DNA of 40,481 nt from the NCBI GenBank assembly GCA_947625485.1, contig CANQOP010000018.1:1-40481 (forward strand), written 5' to 3'. The notes below the pieces were generated by a model, which was not told the origin of the DNA, did no database searches, and saw nothing but the letters and a program-made list of their open reading frames with translations. Positions 16,828-27,050 of the stretch are shown here, piece after piece. Source of the DNA: an uncultured Clostridia bacterium. Lineage in GTDB: Bacteria > Bacillota > Clostridia > Oscillospirales > Acutalibacteraceae. A program made the translations under genes and the position numbers. Numbering within the stretch: position 1 is the stretch's first letter; each line of letters starts with the position of its first letter.

Positions 16828-18189
16828 ATGTTAGAAACAAAAGATATACTCGAAACAATAAATATGATAGACAACGAAAACCTCGATGTACGCACTATTA
16901 CTATGGGGATTTCTCTGCTTGACTGCGTTGACGAGGATATTGACAGGGCGAGTGCAAAGGTTTACGACAAAATTTGCAGATACGCTCAGGATCTCGTAAA
17001 AACCGGCGAGGATATTGAAAGGGAATATGGTATCCCTATTATAAACAAGAGAATTTCCGTAAGCCCTATCGGTATGATTGCCGCTCCGTGCCAGAGCAAA
17101 AACGTAGTTAAATTCGCAAAAGCTCTTGACAAGGCGGCGAATACTTTGGGCGTTAACTTTATAGGCGGATACTCGGCTCTCGTTCAGAAAGGCTTTTCGT
17201 CGGGCGACTACGCTCTCATTGAGAGTATTCCCGAGGCGCTCGATATCACGGATAAGGTTTGCTCCTCGGTAAACATCGGCTCGACCAAGGCGGGACTTAA
17301 TATGGACGCAGTAAAAATGATGGGCAAAATTGTAAAGCAAACCGCCGAAAAAACCTCCGACAGAGACTGCATCGGTGCGGCTAAACTTGTTGTTTTCTGC
17401 AACGCTCCCGAGGACAATCCGTTTATGGCAGGCGCGTTTCACGGCGTCGGCGAGGCTGACTGTGTAATTAACGTCGGCGTTTCCGGTCCCGGCGTTGTGA
17501 GAGCAGCTCTCGCCAAAGACGGCGACGGAAAAAGCATAGATGAAATTGCGGATATGGTTAAGAAAACCGCTTTTAAGATAACGCGTATGGGTCAGCTCGT
17601 CGCCAAGGAGGCGTCAAAAAGACTGTGCGTACCGTTCGGTATCGTCGATCTGTCCCTCGCTCCGACACCTGCCGTCGGCGACAGCGTGGCGTATATTCTG
17701 GAGGAAATGGGACTTGAGAGCTGCGGCTGTCACGGAACAACGGCGGCGCTTGCGCTCCTCAACGACGCGGTTAAAAAGGGCGGCGTTATGGCTTCGTCTC
17801 ACGTCGGCGGACTGAGCGGCGCTTTTATTCCTGTTTCCGAGGACGCGGGTATGATTGCGGCGGCAAAACGCGGAACGCTTGACATCACAAAGCTTGAATG
17901 TATGACTGCCGTTTGCTCGGTCGGTCTTGATATGATAGTTATTCCGGGCGATACAAGTGCGGAGAAAATCTCCGCTATTATCGCCGACGAGGCTGCTATC
18001 GGTATGGTAAACTCCAAAACAACCGCTGTTCGTCTTATTCCTGCAATAGGCAAGAAAGCCGGCGATGAGTTAAACTTCGGGGGTCTTTTGGGCACCGGTC
18101 CCGTTATGCCGATAAGAGAAGGCGACCCTTCGGTATTCATAAACCGAGGCGGAAGGCTTCCCGCACCGCTGCAGGCGCTTAAAAACTGA
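16828..18189 (+). CDS. DUF711/UPF0210 (PFL) family protein
   Basis: The 453-residue protein matches the UPF0210 family over its whole length: MISSLLD-like start [37 protein letters not shown], and a Gly-rich end with [12 protein letters not shown]. The structure is distantly related to glycyl-radical pyruvate formate-lyase-like folds, but no glycyl radical loop is evident. It is paired with the ACT gene 38 bases upstream. The biochemical role is not established. Confidence 0.9.
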   Translation: MLETKDILETINMIDNENLDVRTITMGISLLDCVDEDIDRASAKVYDKICRYAQDLVKTGEDIEREYGIPIINKRISVSPIGMIAAPCQSKNVVKFAKALDKAANTLGVNFIGGYSALVQKGFSSGDYALIESIPEALDITDKVCSSVNIGSTKAGLNMDAVKMMGKIVKQTAEKTSDRDCIGAAKLVVFCNAPEDNPFMAGAFHGVGEADCVINVGVSGPGVVRAALAKDGDGKSIDEIADMVKKTAFKITRMGQLVAKEASKRLCVPFGIVDLSLAPTPAVGDSVAYILEEMGLESCGCHGTTAALALLNDAVKKGGVMASSHVGGLSGAFIPVSEDAGMIAAAKRGTLDITKLECMTAVCSVGLDMIVIPGDTSAEKISAIIADEAAIGMVNSKTTAVRLIPAIGKKAGDELNFGGLLGTGPVMPIREGDPSVFINRGGRLPAPLQALKN

Positions 18190-18256
18190 CAGTCTTTCTG
18201 TTTGATTGCAGACCGAATTTTGAAAAATTTTTTAAAATATTTAAAACTTCGCTCGG

Positions 18257-18273
18257 ACAGACATATTGTCTGT
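18257..18273. promoter_or_regulatory. Inverted repeat upstream of the V-ATPase operon
   Basis: ACAGACA-TAT-TGTCTGT is a perfect 7-bp inverted repeat, 24 bases before the first V-ATPase start codon. It could be a regulator's binding site or a small mRNA hairpin. No strong promoter is visible around it. Confidence 0.45.
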
Positions 18274-18297
18274 TCAACGTAAATGAGGTGTTTTGAT

Positions 18298-18606
18298 ATG
18301 AATGATATGATAAAAAAACTTGTTGAAATCGACGAGCAGGCTAAAAGCTACAGCGAAGAAACTAAAAGAGAGACCGCGCGTATTGAGGAGGAAATAAAGT
18401 CTGAGTGCAAAAAAATATATTCAGACAAAATGGACGCGGCTATGGCCGAGGTTGAAAAGGAAAGCAAAGAATTGGCTGAAGCTGCCGAGCAGACCTTCAG
18501 ACAAAACGAAAGCAAGCGCAAGGCGGAGCTTGAAAAGCTTGAAGCTAATTTTGCAAAGAACAGCGAAAACTGGGTAAATACTATAGTAAAAAATGTTCTT
18601 AGTTAA
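18298..18606 (+). CDS. atpH: V-type ATPase subunit H/G-like coiled-coil protein
   Basis: The 102-residue protein is almost wholly charged, Glu/Lys-rich alpha-helix (residues 8-95) of the kind that forms the peripheral stalk with subunit E. The start at 18298 follows GAGGTG with a seven-base gap; an ATG 15 bases earlier overlaps that site. It is the first gene of a nine-gene operon and its position favours the stalk-subunit call, since sequence identity in this family is weak. Confidence 0.8.
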   Translation: MNDMIKKLVEIDEQAKSYSEETKRETARIEEEIKSECKKIYSDKMDAAMAEVEKESKELAEAAEQTFRQNESKRKAELEKLEANFAKNSENWVNTIVKNVLS

Positions 18607-18642
18607 TATTCAGCTAATTACAAGATAAGGAGGTGTGTATCA

Positions 18643-19665
18643 ATGTCAAAAACAAGCTACGCAGTGCTCACGCGTGCTAAAGCGAAATTTGGCAAGCGGC
18701 TCACGGACAAGGACTACAAAGCTCTTCTGGACTGTGAGAATGTTGCCGAGGTTATGACATATTTAAAATCGAATACACACTATATCAATGCTTTTGGAGA
18801 GGCTAACGAACGAGGAATAAGGAGAGGACTTTTTGAAAGCCTTTTAAAGCAGTATATGACAAACGAATTTGATATACTCAGCCGTTACGAACTGAGCGTC
18901 GGCGAGGATTTTTCCACCTATATAGCGCACAAAACGGAAATTGACGAAATAGTCCGCATACTTACAACACTTAACAGCACTGAGCGCGAAAAAGAACAGT
19001 TTCATTTTACCGTTCCCGCTCATATGGCAAAAAAGACCACGATCGACCTGAATAAGCTTGCCGACGCGCAGGACTTCAGTCAGGTACTCGCGGCTATGAA
19101 GGGAACGAAGTATGAGGATATACTGAAAGGATACACCCTTCCCCTGCCTGTGTCGGAAATTGAAAACAGGCTTTATATTAACCTGTATAAGGACCTCTAC
19201 GAGGCTATTGGAAAGGCAGGAGCAACCGAGTCTAAGGAACTCAGAGATTTATTTGATACGATTATAGATTATAAGAATTTTATAAGCATAATTCGTTTAA
19301 AGAAATATTATCATTCCGAACCAAAGACGATAAGAAAGCATCTTATCCCCTTCGGCAGTCTTACGGAGAAATCTCTCACGGAAATGTGCACGGCTGACAA
19401 CGCTGACGGAGTTTTCACAGCTATGTGCAACACCCGTACGGGCAAATTGATTGAAAAAATTGACTATAACGATATAGGCGAGCTTGTCAACAGAGTAAAG
19501 TTTAGAAAAGCTAAACATAATATGTATCTCTCGGACAGTCCGTCAACCGTTATGATTTCCTACATTATTCTCTGCGAAATTGAGCTTTACAATCTCATTT
19601 GTATAATTGAGGGCGCGAGATATAATGTGGACAAAAGTAAAATTGAAAAGCTACTTATTTATTGA
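18643..19665 (+). CDS. atpC: V-type ATPase subunit C
   Basis: The 340-residue, helix-rich protein fits the V-type ATPase C/AC39 (subunit d-like) family, which forms the socket joining the central rotor shaft to the membrane ring. Visible family features are YAVLTRAKAKFGKRLT near the N-terminus, the three-fold helical bundle repeat, and IICEIELYNLICIIEG-like C-terminal helices. AGGAGGTG precedes the ATG. It is placed before subunit I rather than after subunit E, unlike the common G-I-K-E-C-F order. Confidence 0.88.
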   Translation: MSKTSYAVLTRAKAKFGKRLTDKDYKALLDCENVAEVMTYLKSNTHYINAFGEANERGIRRGLFESLLKQYMTNEFDILSRYELSVGEDFSTYIAHKTEIDEIVRILTTLNSTEREKEQFHFTVPAHMAKKTTIDLNKLADAQDFSQVLAAMKGTKYEDILKGYTLPLPVSEIENRLYINLYKDLYEAIGKAGATESKELRDLFDTIIDYKNFISIIRLKKYYHSEPKTIRKHLIPFGSLTEKSLTEMCTADNADGVFTAMCNTRTGKLIEKIDYNDIGELVNRVKFRKAKHNMYLSDSPSTVMISYIILCEIELYNLICIIEGARYNVDKSKIEKLLIY

Positions 19666-19693
19666 TAGAAATAATTTAAGGAGGTGATTTTAC

Positions 19694-21631
19694 TTGAGCG
19701 TAGAAAACATTAAAGCATTCAGCATTATCGGTCACAAAAATGCACTCGACGACGTTGTTCTCACTCTCGGCAAATCAAAGGTATTTCAGCCCGACGAGGT
19801 GAGCAACTTCTACTCCGACACCAAGGATTTTGTTCGGGTTACTGCGGCGGGTCCGTTTAACGAGGCGTTAGGCCGCTACACGAACGCTATGCGTTCCCTC
19901 GGAATTGACGCGCATTATGTCAGAGTCGGGAAAAAATTTAATCCCGATTTTGAGAAAATTGACGAGTATTCCCGACACTTACAAAAGAAAACCGACAAGC
20001 TCACAAAGGCTAAAGCCGAGGCTCAGCAGGCGTACAACGAGTGTAAGCGAGCTATCGAAGAAACCGGTCATTTTGTTGACCTCGACCAAAATATCGAAGA
20101 GCTCCTTCAAATGGAATATGTCAAGGCTGTGTTCGGACGTATGCCAAAGGAAAATATATTAAAACTACAGGAAAAAGACTACGATTACATTGAGTTTTTT
20201 CCATGCTCCGAGGAAGGCTCTTACGTCTGGGGCGTTTACTTTGTACCGCTCACGAAATACGATAAAGCTGAAAGGATTTTTTCAAGACTGTACTTTGAAA
20301 AAAGCTCATTCGCCAGTATGGACGTTGCTCCCGCAAAGCGTTTTAAACAGCTTACCGACGATAAAAAGGCTTTAAAGAACGCTCTTGAGAAAATCAACGG
20401 CGAAATTGAAACATTTACACAAGAAAAAAGCAGAAAGATATTGATGTACTACACCAAAGCGGCAGAGTACAATCTCTATCTCTCAATAAGGACGCACGCT
20501 ATGGAACGCGGCGACAGCTTTTGCCTTGTGGGCTGGGTTCCTGAAAAGCAGTCAAAGTCTCTCAAAGAAAAGCTCACAAGTATCGAAAGCGTCGAAGTAT
20601 CGGTATCGAACGCAAAAGACGAGCCTCAGCTCTCACCTCCCGTAAAGCTCAAAAACTTTTTCCTTGCTCGTCCGTTTCAGTTCTACACCGAGATGTACGG
20701 CGTACCTAAGTACAAGGAAATCGACCCGACAGCATTCATCGCATTCACATACGTTATCCTGTTCGGCATAATGTTCGGCGATGTAGGTCACGGACTGTGC
20801 GTAATGATTGCGGGGCTTGTAATGTGGTTTGTAATGCATATGCCGATAGGCAAGATACTTGTGCCCTGCGGATTCTCGGGAGCTGTTTTCGGCGCTCTGT
20901 ACGGAAGCGTATTCGGCTTCGAGAACGCAATGGACTGGCTGTATGTAGGCGTTTTGGGTATGAGCGAAAAACCTATTGAGGTTATGTCCCCCAATTTCAC
21001 GAACACTATTCTGTACTCTGCTGTCGGAATCGGTATGCTTCTTTTATGCGTTGCTATGGTGCTTAATATATACACGTCGCTGCGTCAGGGAAATATCGGC
21101 AAAATGATATTCGACACGAGCGGTATATGCGGACTCGTATTCTACGGTATGATTTGCGCGGGCATAGTTGGAATGATGATGTTTAACACCAATCTTTTCA
21201 GTATTCCGTATATTGCTGTGATTGCTATTATGTTCGTACTTATATTCCTTCGCGAGCCGCTCGGAAAGCTCGTAGAGGGAGACGCGGACTGGAAGCCTGA
21301 AAGCTGGGGCGGATTTATTATGGAAAATGTATTTGAGTCCATAGAGGTTATTCTCAGCTACGTAACAAACACAATGAGCTTTCTCAGAGTCGCGGCGTTC
21401 GTACTTGTTCACGCGGGTATGATGCAGGTTGTGTTCACGCTCGCCGAAACGGTAGGTGGCGCGGGATATATCCCTGTTGTTGTAATAGGCAACGCTCTTG
21501 TATGTGTGCTCGAAGCGCTGCTCGTATGTATACAGGTTCTCAGGCTCGAGTTTTATGAAATGTTCAGCCGTTTCTACTCGGGCGAGGGCAAGCCGTACGA
21601 GCCTGTCAGATTAAGTTTAGCCAAAAATTAA
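19694..21631 (+). CDS. atpI: V-type ATPase subunit I (stator a-subunit)
   Basis: The 645-residue protein has an N-terminal cytoplasmic arm of about 320 residues with coiled-coil segments. A membrane domain of seven to eight helices follows, starting near YVILFGIMFGDVGHG. The last helices contain NTMSFLRVAAFVLVHAGM, whose arginine is the residue expected to release ions from the rotor ring. It starts with TTG after GGAGGTG. It forms the half-channels for ions together with subunit K, encoded 28 bases downstream. Confidence 0.95.
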   Translation: MSVENIKAFSIIGHKNALDDVVLTLGKSKVFQPDEVSNFYSDTKDFVRVTAAGPFNEALGRYTNAMRSLGIDAHYVRVGKKFNPDFEKIDEYSRHLQKKTDKLTKAKAEAQQAYNECKRAIEETGHFVDLDQNIEELLQMEYVKAVFGRMPKENILKLQEKDYDYIEFFPCSEEGSYVWGVYFVPLTKYDKAERIFSRLYFEKSSFASMDVAPAKRFKQLTDDKKALKNALEKINGEIETFTQEKSRKILMYYTKAAEYNLYLSIRTHAMERGDSFCLVGWVPEKQSKSLKEKLTSIESVEVSVSNAKDEPQLSPPVKLKNFFLARPFQFYTEMYGVPKYKEIDPTAFIAFTYVILFGIMFGDVGHGLCVMIAGLVMWFVMHMPIGKILVPCGFSGAVFGALYGSVFGFENAMDWLYVGVLGMSEKPIEVMSPNFTNTILYSAVGIGMLLLCVAMVLNIYTSLRQGNIGKMIFDTSGICGLVFYGMICAGIVGMMMFNTNLFSIPYIAVIAIMFVLIFLREPLGKLVEGDADWKPESWGGFIMENVFESIEVILSYVTNTMSFLRVAAFVLVHAGMMQVVFTLAETVGGAGYIPVVVIGNALVCVLEALLVCIQVLRLEFYEMFSRFYSGEGKPYEPVRLSLAKN

Positions 21632-21659
21632 TTAACATAATATTTCAGGAGGTTTTATT

Positions 21660-22088
21660 ATGAATTTCATCAATGCTGTTTTCCTTGCAATTCCGGTTGC
21701 ATTCCTAGTTCTTTCCGTTGTACTGGTTACAAAATCCTTTAACAAGCGCGGAAATGCAAAGCGCTCTATGCTCACCCAGCTCATCTCCTTCGGCGCGGTG
21801 CTCTCCTTCTGCATAGCCTGCCCGATTATTGCAAACGCCGCAAGCCCAGATGCTGCCGCTGCTTCGCTCGATCCCGTCGCTAAGGGTCTCCAGTACCTCG
21901 GCGCAGGTCTCTCCACAGGTATAGCCTGCATAGGCGGCGGTATCGCCGTAGGTAACGGCGCACCGGCTGCTATCGGCGCAACCGCCGAGGACGCTAAAAA
22001 CTTCGGTAAGGCTATCATCTTCGTTGCTCTCGGCGAAGGTATTGCTCTTTACGGTATGCTCATTTCTATCCTTATTCTCAACGGCTGA
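21660..22088 (+). CDS. atpK: V-type ATPase subunit K (proteolipid)
   Basis: The 142-residue protein has four membrane helices at about 10-24, 38-60, 77-99 and 116-140. Only the last carries the ion-binding acid (Glu126, in VALGEGIALYG). The first hairpin has no acidic residue, so this is a duplicated c-subunit with one ion site per four helices. That lowers ions moved per turn and favours ATP-driven pumping. No clear full Na+ site (Gln plus Glu pattern) is visible, so coupling to H+ or Na+ is open. GGAGG precedes the ATG. Confidence 0.93.
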   Translation: MNFINAVFLAIPVAFLVLSVVLVTKSFNKRGNAKRSMLTQLISFGAVLSFCIACPIIANAASPDAAAASLDPVAKGLQYLGAGLSTGIACIGGGIAVGNGAPAAIGATAEDAKNFGKAIIFVALGEGIALYGMLISILILNG

Positions 22089-22092
22089 TATT

Positions 22093-22401
22093 ATGAAATA
22101 TTATCTTATAAGCGATAATGTTGATACCCAGATGGGTATGAGGCTTACAGGGATTGAGGGCGTTGTAGTTCACTCTGAGGAGCATATCCGACGAGAGCTT
22201 GAAAAGGCTATGGAAATGAAGGACGTTGCGGTTATCCTTATGACCGAAACGCTCGTGTCAAAGTGCCCCGACCTCGTGTATGACCTCAAGCTTAACAGAA
22301 AGCAGCCGCTGATTGTCGAAATTCCCGACCGTCACGGCAACGGACGTACTGCGGACAGTATCACAAAGTACGTTCAGGAAGCGATTGGAGTTAAGCTTTA
22401 A
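22093..22401 (+). CDS. atpF: V-type ATPase subunit F
   Basis: The 102-residue Rossmann-like protein begins MKYYLISDNVDT, followed by TGIEGVVVHS, VAVILMTETLV and PLIVEIPDRHG. This is the pattern of the subunit that caps the central shaft with subunit D. It starts 4 bases after subunit K's stop with a poor ribosome site, so it is probably translated by coupling. An in-frame extension upstream overlaps the subunit K gene and is rejected. Confidence 0.92.
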   Translation: MKYYLISDNVDTQMGMRLTGIEGVVVHSEEHIRRELEKAMEMKDVAVILMTETLVSKCPDLVYDLKLNRKQPLIVEIPDRHGNGRTADSITKYVQEAIGVKL

Positions 22402-22422
22402 ATTTGAGAAGAGGTTTTCAAT

Positions 22423-23016
22423 ATGAATGAAAATAACAAAGCCGGCAACTTTCTTGACGCTATAAAAAAATATTCCGAAAACGAGCGTCAAACCGCTATC
22501 GCAGAGCTTGAGGCCAAAAAAGCAAAGAAGCTCAAAAAGGCGGAACGTCTCGCGTCAGCTGACGCCGAAAGGGCAATTAAGAAGAAACTCTCAGAAGAAA
22601 AGTCGAAAATTACAAGCGAATACGCCGTTAAAAACCTTGAAGCTCAGGGCGAGTTATTCAAAAAGCGCGATGTAATGGTTAAGGAAATATTTGAGCGCGC
22701 ACAGGAAAAGCTCACGAAATTTACCTTAACTGACGATTACGGCTCAAAGCTGATTGCTGATGCAAAGGAAATTGCCGATACATTTGGGGATAACGACTGC
22801 GTTATCTATTTAAATAAAAAAGATATGAAGTACGCTGATGAAATTAAATTGCTTTTTAATTCTTCTGCAGAAATAAAAGAAGATATTAAAATACGAATCG
22901 GCGGCGTTAGAGGCTTTTGCGAGAGATTAAATCTCGTTGCGGATAACACTCTTGACAGTAAGCTTGAGGCTCAGAAAGAATGGTTTGTGGAAAACGCAGA
23001 CCTTCGCATTAACTAA
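22423..23016 (+). CDS. atpE: V-type ATPase subunit E
   Basis: The 197-residue protein has a long charged N-terminal helix (residues 15-95) and a small C-terminal globular domain with RIGGVRGFCERLNLVADNTL, the family's conserved part. It forms the peripheral stalk with the H/G-like protein encoded first in the operon and binds the top of the catalytic head. Confidence 0.92.
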   Translation: MNENNKAGNFLDAIKKYSENERQTAIAELEAKKAKKLKKAERLASADAERAIKKKLSEEKSKITSEYAVKNLEAQGELFKKRDVMVKEIFERAQEKLTKFTLTDDYGSKLIADAKEIADTFGDNDCVIYLNKKDMKYADEIKLLFNSSAEIKEDIKIRIGGVRGFCERLNLVADNTLDSKLEAQKEWFVENADLRIN

Positions 23017-23032
23017 GGTGAGGGAACTAACT

Positions 23033-24784
23033 ATGGAAAAGAATGTTATATTCGGCATAAACGGACCCGTCATCACTGTTAAGGGTTCGACTGAGTTTAA
23101 AATGATGGAAATGGTGCACGTCGGCAGAGAAAATCTCGTTGGCGAGATAATCGGTATTACCGACGAATTTACCACCATTCAGGTATATGAAGAGACAACC
23201 GGACTTCGCCCGGGCGACCCTGTTACAGGTACAGGCAATCCTATGAACGTTCTTCTGGGTCCCGGTATTCTGGACAATATTTTCGACGGTATTGAACGCC
23301 CGCTTAAAGCGATTGAAGAGGAGTCCGGCGCGTTCATCAGCCGCGGCTCTCAGGTAAACTCACTTGACGACAAGAAAAAATGGAACGTATCCGTTAAGGT
23401 AAAGGCAGGCGATAAGCTTTCGGGCGGTCAAATCTACGCTGTTCTCCCCGAAACAGAAATTATCGAGCACAGACTTATGGTCCCTCCTGCCCTTTCGGGA
23501 GAGGTAGTCGAAGTCAAGCCTGACGGCGAGTACACTCTCTTCGACACAGTTGCGGTTATTAAAGACGACTTGGGCGTTGAGCACAATCTTACACTATGTC
23601 AGAAGTGGCCCATACGTACTTCAAGACCGATTGCTGAAAGACTTTCGACGAATATTCCGCTTATCACGGGACAGCGCGTTATCGACACTATGTTTCCTAT
23701 AGCAAAGGGAGGCGCGGCAGCTATTCCCGGAGGTTTCGGTACGGGCAAAACAATGACTCAGCATCAGCTTGCAAAGTGGTGTGACGCAGATATAATTGTA
23801 TACGTTGGCTGCGGCGAACGCGGCAACGAAATGTCTCAGGTACTTGAGGAGTTTTCGGAGCTCGTCGACCCGAAGTCAGGCAGACCTATGACAGACCGCA
23901 CTGTGCTTATTGCGAACACTTCAAATATGCCTGTTGCGGCGCGTGAGGCGTCTATATACACGGGAATAACGCTCGCCGAATACTACAGGGATATGGGCTA
24001 TGACGTAGCGATTATGGCGGACTCAACCTCGCGTTGGGCGGAGGCGCTGAGAGAAATTTCGGGACGTCTCGAGGAAATGCCCGCAGAGGAAGGCTTCCCC
24101 GCTTATCTTCCGTCGAGACTCGCGGAGTTCTACGAGCGCGCAGGGCGCGTTAAAACTCTGTGCGACTGCAACGGCTCGGTTACAATAATCGGCGCTGTAT
24201 CTCCTCAGGGCTCGGACTTCTCGGAGCCTGTAACGCAGAACACAAAGCGCTTTACCCGCTGTTTCTGGGCGCTTGACAAATCGCTCGCTTACGCAAGACA
24301 CTACCCAGCTATCAACTGGATGGATTCCTACAGCGAATACTTTAACGATATCGACCCGTGGTTTAACGAAAATATAGGTCCTGAGTTCGTTGAATACAGA
24401 ACGAGAATTTCCGCTCTTCTTCAGGAGGAAAGCTCGCTTATGGAGATTGTAAAGCTCATAGGCGCTGACGTTCTCCCCGACGATCAGAAACTGATTATAG
24501 AAATCGCGCGCATTATTCGCGTAGGTTTTCTTCAGCAAAATGCTTTCCACTCGGACGACACTTACGTTCCGCTTGAAAAGCAGATGAATATGATGAAAGT
24601 AATTCTTCATCTCTACGACCGTTCCAAGGAGGTCGTAGCGAAGGAAATACCGATTTCCAAGCTTTTGTCGCTCGGACTGTTTGAAAAACTCAACAAAATG
24701 AAATACGATATTCCTAACAGCAAGCCCGAAATGTTTGCGGACTACATCAGGGAAATCGATGAGAAAATTAACCGGATTCTGTAA
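23033..24784 (+). CDS. atpA: V-type ATPase catalytic subunit A
   Basis: The 583-residue protein has the catalytic P-loop GGFGTGKT around residue 240, then GCGERGNEM with the catalytic Glu region and the [19 protein letters not shown] signature. The long non-homologous insertion that separates V/A-type A subunits from F-type beta is present. The start at 23033 follows GGTGAGGGA; an upstream extension overlaps subunit E and is rejected. It hydrolyses or makes ATP in the soluble head. Confidence 0.97.
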   Translation: MEKNVIFGINGPVITVKGSTEFKMMEMVHVGRENLVGEIIGITDEFTTIQVYEETTGLRPGDPVTGTGNPMNVLLGPGILDNIFDGIERPLKAIEEESGAFISRGSQVNSLDDKKKWNVSVKVKAGDKLSGGQIYAVLPETEIIEHRLMVPPALSGEVVEVKPDGEYTLFDTVAVIKDDLGVEHNLTLCQKWPIRTSRPIAERLSTNIPLITGQRVIDTMFPIAKGGAAAIPGGFGTGKTMTQHQLAKWCDADIIVYVGCGERGNEMSQVLEEFSELVDPKSGRPMTDRTVLIANTSNMPVAAREASIYTGITLAEYYRDMGYDVAIMADSTSRWAEALREISGRLEEMPAEEGFPAYLPSRLAEFYERAGRVKTLCDCNGSVTIIGAVSPQGSDFSEPVTQNTKRFTRCFWALDKSLAYARHYPAINWMDSYSEYFNDIDPWFNENIGPEFVEYRTRISALLQEESSLMEIVKLIGADVLPDDQKLIIEIARIIRVGFLQQNAFHSDDTYVPLEKQMNMMKVILHLYDRSKEVVAKEIPISKLLSLGLFEKLNKMKYDIPNSKPEMFADYIREIDEKINRIL

Positions 24785-24796
24785 GGAGGAAACGCT

Positions 24797-26170
24797 ATGT
24801 TAATAGATTATGTAGGCGTTAAGGAAATTAACGGCTCGCTAATTGTTATCGACGGTGTTAAGGGCGTTTCCAACGAAGAAATTGTTGACATACGCCTTGA
24901 CGACGGCACTGTAAGACAGGGCCGTGTAGTTCAGATTGAGGGAGAAAGAATCGTTGTTCAGGTGTTCGAGGGCACAAGAAACATAAGCCTCGTAAACACT
25001 AAAACAAGGCTGACAGGTCATCCGATGGAACAGGCGCTCTCGCCTGAAATCATCGGTCGTGTTCTCGACGGCGCAGGCCGTCCCATTGACGGTCTGGGCG
25101 ATATTTTCCCTTTAAAGAAAATGAATATCAACGGTACGCCTATCAACCCTGTATCCCGTGTATACCCGACCAACTACATTAATACGGGTATCTCGACAAT
25201 AGACACGCTTATGACGCTTATCAGAGGTCAGAAGCTCCCGATTTTCTCGGGCTCGGGTATGAAACACAACGACCTCGCCGTACAGATTGTACGTCAGGCA
25301 AAGATAAGCGGCGCTACCGAGGATAATTTTTGCGTTGTATTCGCGGCAATGGGCGTTCAAAAGGACGTTGCGGAATATTTCCGCAAAAGCTTCGAGGACT
25401 CGGGCGTACTTTCGCACGTTGTTATGCTCTTAAACCTCTCAAACGACCCTATCATTGAGAGAACTCTTACGCCGCGCTGCGCTCTTACAATCGCTGAATA
25501 TCTCGCGTTTGAACTTGATATGCATGTTCTCGTTATTATGACCGATATTACATCATACGCCGAGGCTCTCCGCGAATTTTCGTCCTCTAAGGGTGAAATT
25601 CCCGGTCGTAAGGGTTATCCCGGTTATCTTTACTCAGACCTTGCGTCTCTCTACGAGCGCGCCGGTATGATAAAGGGACATAGCGGTTCAGTTACGCAAA
25701 TTCCCATTTTGACAATGCCTAACGACGATATTACCCACCCTATCCCCGACCTTACGGGATATATCACAGAGGGTCAGATTACTCTGGACCGCACGCTTCA
25801 GGGTCAGGGTTATTATCCGCCCGTTTCAGTACTTCCGTCGTTGTCGCGACTTATGAAGGACGGTATCGGCGAAGGTTTTACGAGAGCTGACCACCAGCCT
25901 CTCGCAAACCAGCTTTTCGCGTCGTACGCTAAAGTTATTGACGCACGTTCGCTCGCGTCAGTAATCGGCGAGGAGGAGCTTTCCCCTATTGATAAGAAAT
26001 ACATCGAGTTTGGTAAGCTTTTCGAGACGCGTTTCATAAATCAGGGCTTTTACGAAAACCGAGACATCTCCGAAAGTCTGGACCTCGGCTGGGAGCTGCT
26101 CTCCACTCTGCCGAGAAACGAGCTAGACCGAATTGACGACGAGCTGCTCGACAAGTACTACAAGGGTTAA
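24797..26170 (+). CDS. atpB: V-type ATPase regulatory subunit B
   Basis: The 457-residue protein is homologous to subunit A but lacks a true P-loop; the equivalent site reads [12 protein letters not shown]. The ATP-synthase signature region appears as [16 protein letters not shown]. Three copies alternate with subunit A in the head. AGGAGG precedes the ATG, and the gene lies 12 bases after subunit A. Confidence 0.97.
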   Translation: MLIDYVGVKEINGSLIVIDGVKGVSNEEIVDIRLDDGTVRQGRVVQIEGERIVVQVFEGTRNISLVNTKTRLTGHPMEQALSPEIIGRVLDGAGRPIDGLGDIFPLKKMNINGTPINPVSRVYPTNYINTGISTIDTLMTLIRGQKLPIFSGSGMKHNDLAVQIVRQAKISGATEDNFCVVFAAMGVQKDVAEYFRKSFEDSGVLSHVVMLLNLSNDPIIERTLTPRCALTIAEYLAFELDMHVLVIMTDITSYAEALREFSSSKGEIPGRKGYPGYLYSDLASLYERAGMIKGHSGSVTQIPILTMPNDDITHPIPDLTGYITEGQITLDRTLQGQGYYPPVSVLPSLSRLMKDGIGEGFTRADHQPLANQLFASYAKVIDARSLASVIGEEELSPIDKKYIEFGKLFETRFINQGFYENRDISESLDLGWELLSTLPRNELDRIDDELLDKYYKG

Positions 26171-26194
26171 TTTTATTAAGAAAGGGTGTTCATC

Positions 26195-26812
26195 TTGGCA
26201 GTTCAGGCAGTACCCACCAAGGGTAATTTGATGAATACAAAAAAATCGCTGTTACTTGCAAAAGTCGGATATGAGCTTATGGATAAAAAGCGCAATATTC
26301 TGATACGCGAAATGATGGCGCTTATAGATAAAGCAAATGAAATCCAAGGCAAAATTGACGGTGCTTACGAGGAGGCTTATCTTGCGCTTCAGACGGCGAA
26401 CATCACGCACGGCTACTGTGCCGATATAAGCAAAACTACTCCCGTGGAAAATTCGCTTACGCTCGATTACCGCTCGGTTATGGGTGTTGAAATTCCTATC
26501 GTTCACATAGACGAACCTGACCGCAAGGAGCTTTACTTCGGACTTAACTCGACCAGTACGGCACTCGACGAGGCGTACCTGAAATTTACCGAGGTCAAAG
26601 TGCTCACGACAAAGCTCGCCGAAATTGAAAACAGCGTTTACCGCCTCGCGGACGCTATCAAAAAAACACAAAAACGTGCGAACGCCCTGAAAAATATTAT
26701 GATACCTAAGTTTGAAGCTGACGTGAAATTTATCACAGACGCTCTTGATGAAAAGGACAGAGAGGAATTTTCACGAATGAAGGTAATTAAGGCACAGAAG
26801 AACAAGAAATAA
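26195..26812 (+). CDS. atpD: V-type ATPase subunit D (central shaft)
   Basis: The 205-residue protein begins with the family motif PTKGNLMNTKKSLLLAKVGYELM. It has long N- and C-terminal helices that form the rotating coiled coil inside the A/B head; the C-terminal one includes TQKRANALKNIMIPKF. I chose the TTG at 26195, since the GTG at 26186 lies inside the ribosome site AAAGGGTG. It is the last gene of the operon and a strong terminator follows. Confidence 0.93.
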   Translation: MAVQAVPTKGNLMNTKKSLLLAKVGYELMDKKRNILIREMMALIDKANEIQGKIDGAYEEAYLALQTANITHGYCADISKTTPVENSLTLDYRSVMGVEIPIVHIDEPDRKELYFGLNSTSTALDEAYLKFTEVKVLTTKLAEIENSVYRLADAIKKTQKRANALKNIMIPKFEADVKFITDALDEKDREEFSRMKVIKAQKNKK

Positions 26813-26833
26813 GGCAAACTCCAATGCCCGTAA

Positions 26834-26872
26834 AAAAAGTGTGTAGGTTAGTAAATAACCTACACACTTTTT
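26834..26872 (+). terminator. Terminator of the V-ATPase operon
   Basis: A 17-bp stem (26834-26850 with 26856-26872) with loop GTAAA begins AAAAAGTGTGTAGG and ends in TTTTTCTATTT. A related hairpin with the same AAGTGTGTA core occurs at 33067-33098. Confidence 0.9.
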
Positions 26873-26889
26873 CTATTTCGGATAAATGA

Positions 26890-27012
26890 ACTGTAATTAA
26901 AAAAGTACAGAAAAGAATAAACGAGAAGGAACACGCTCAGCAAGTATCTCGTAAAGTTAAGCAGTATTATCTGACAAGACAAATGGCGTTGCATATACGC
27001 GTAACGATTTAA
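26890..27012 (+). pseudogene. Open stretch without a start, possible gene remnant
   Basis: A stop-free run of 40 codons reads like a coherent basic helical tail (QVSRKVKQYYLTRQMALHIR) and ends in TAA. It has no start codon near its beginning and no ribosome site. It may be the decayed 3' end of a lost gene or chance. The rest of the stretch to 27050 shows nothing recognisable. Confidence 0.25.
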
Positions 27013-27050
27013 AGGATATATTAGAACTGAAGTTTGAGACTGAAACTCCT

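Noticed and set aside
16831..17442. A 203-codon open frame antisense to the DUF711 gene
   Set aside because: The composition is that of a reverse-strand shadow, and the plus-strand gene matches its family over the full length.
24023..24610. A 195-codon open frame antisense to V-ATPase subunit A
   Set aside because: It is a shadow of a highly conserved gene; no start signal or family resemblance.
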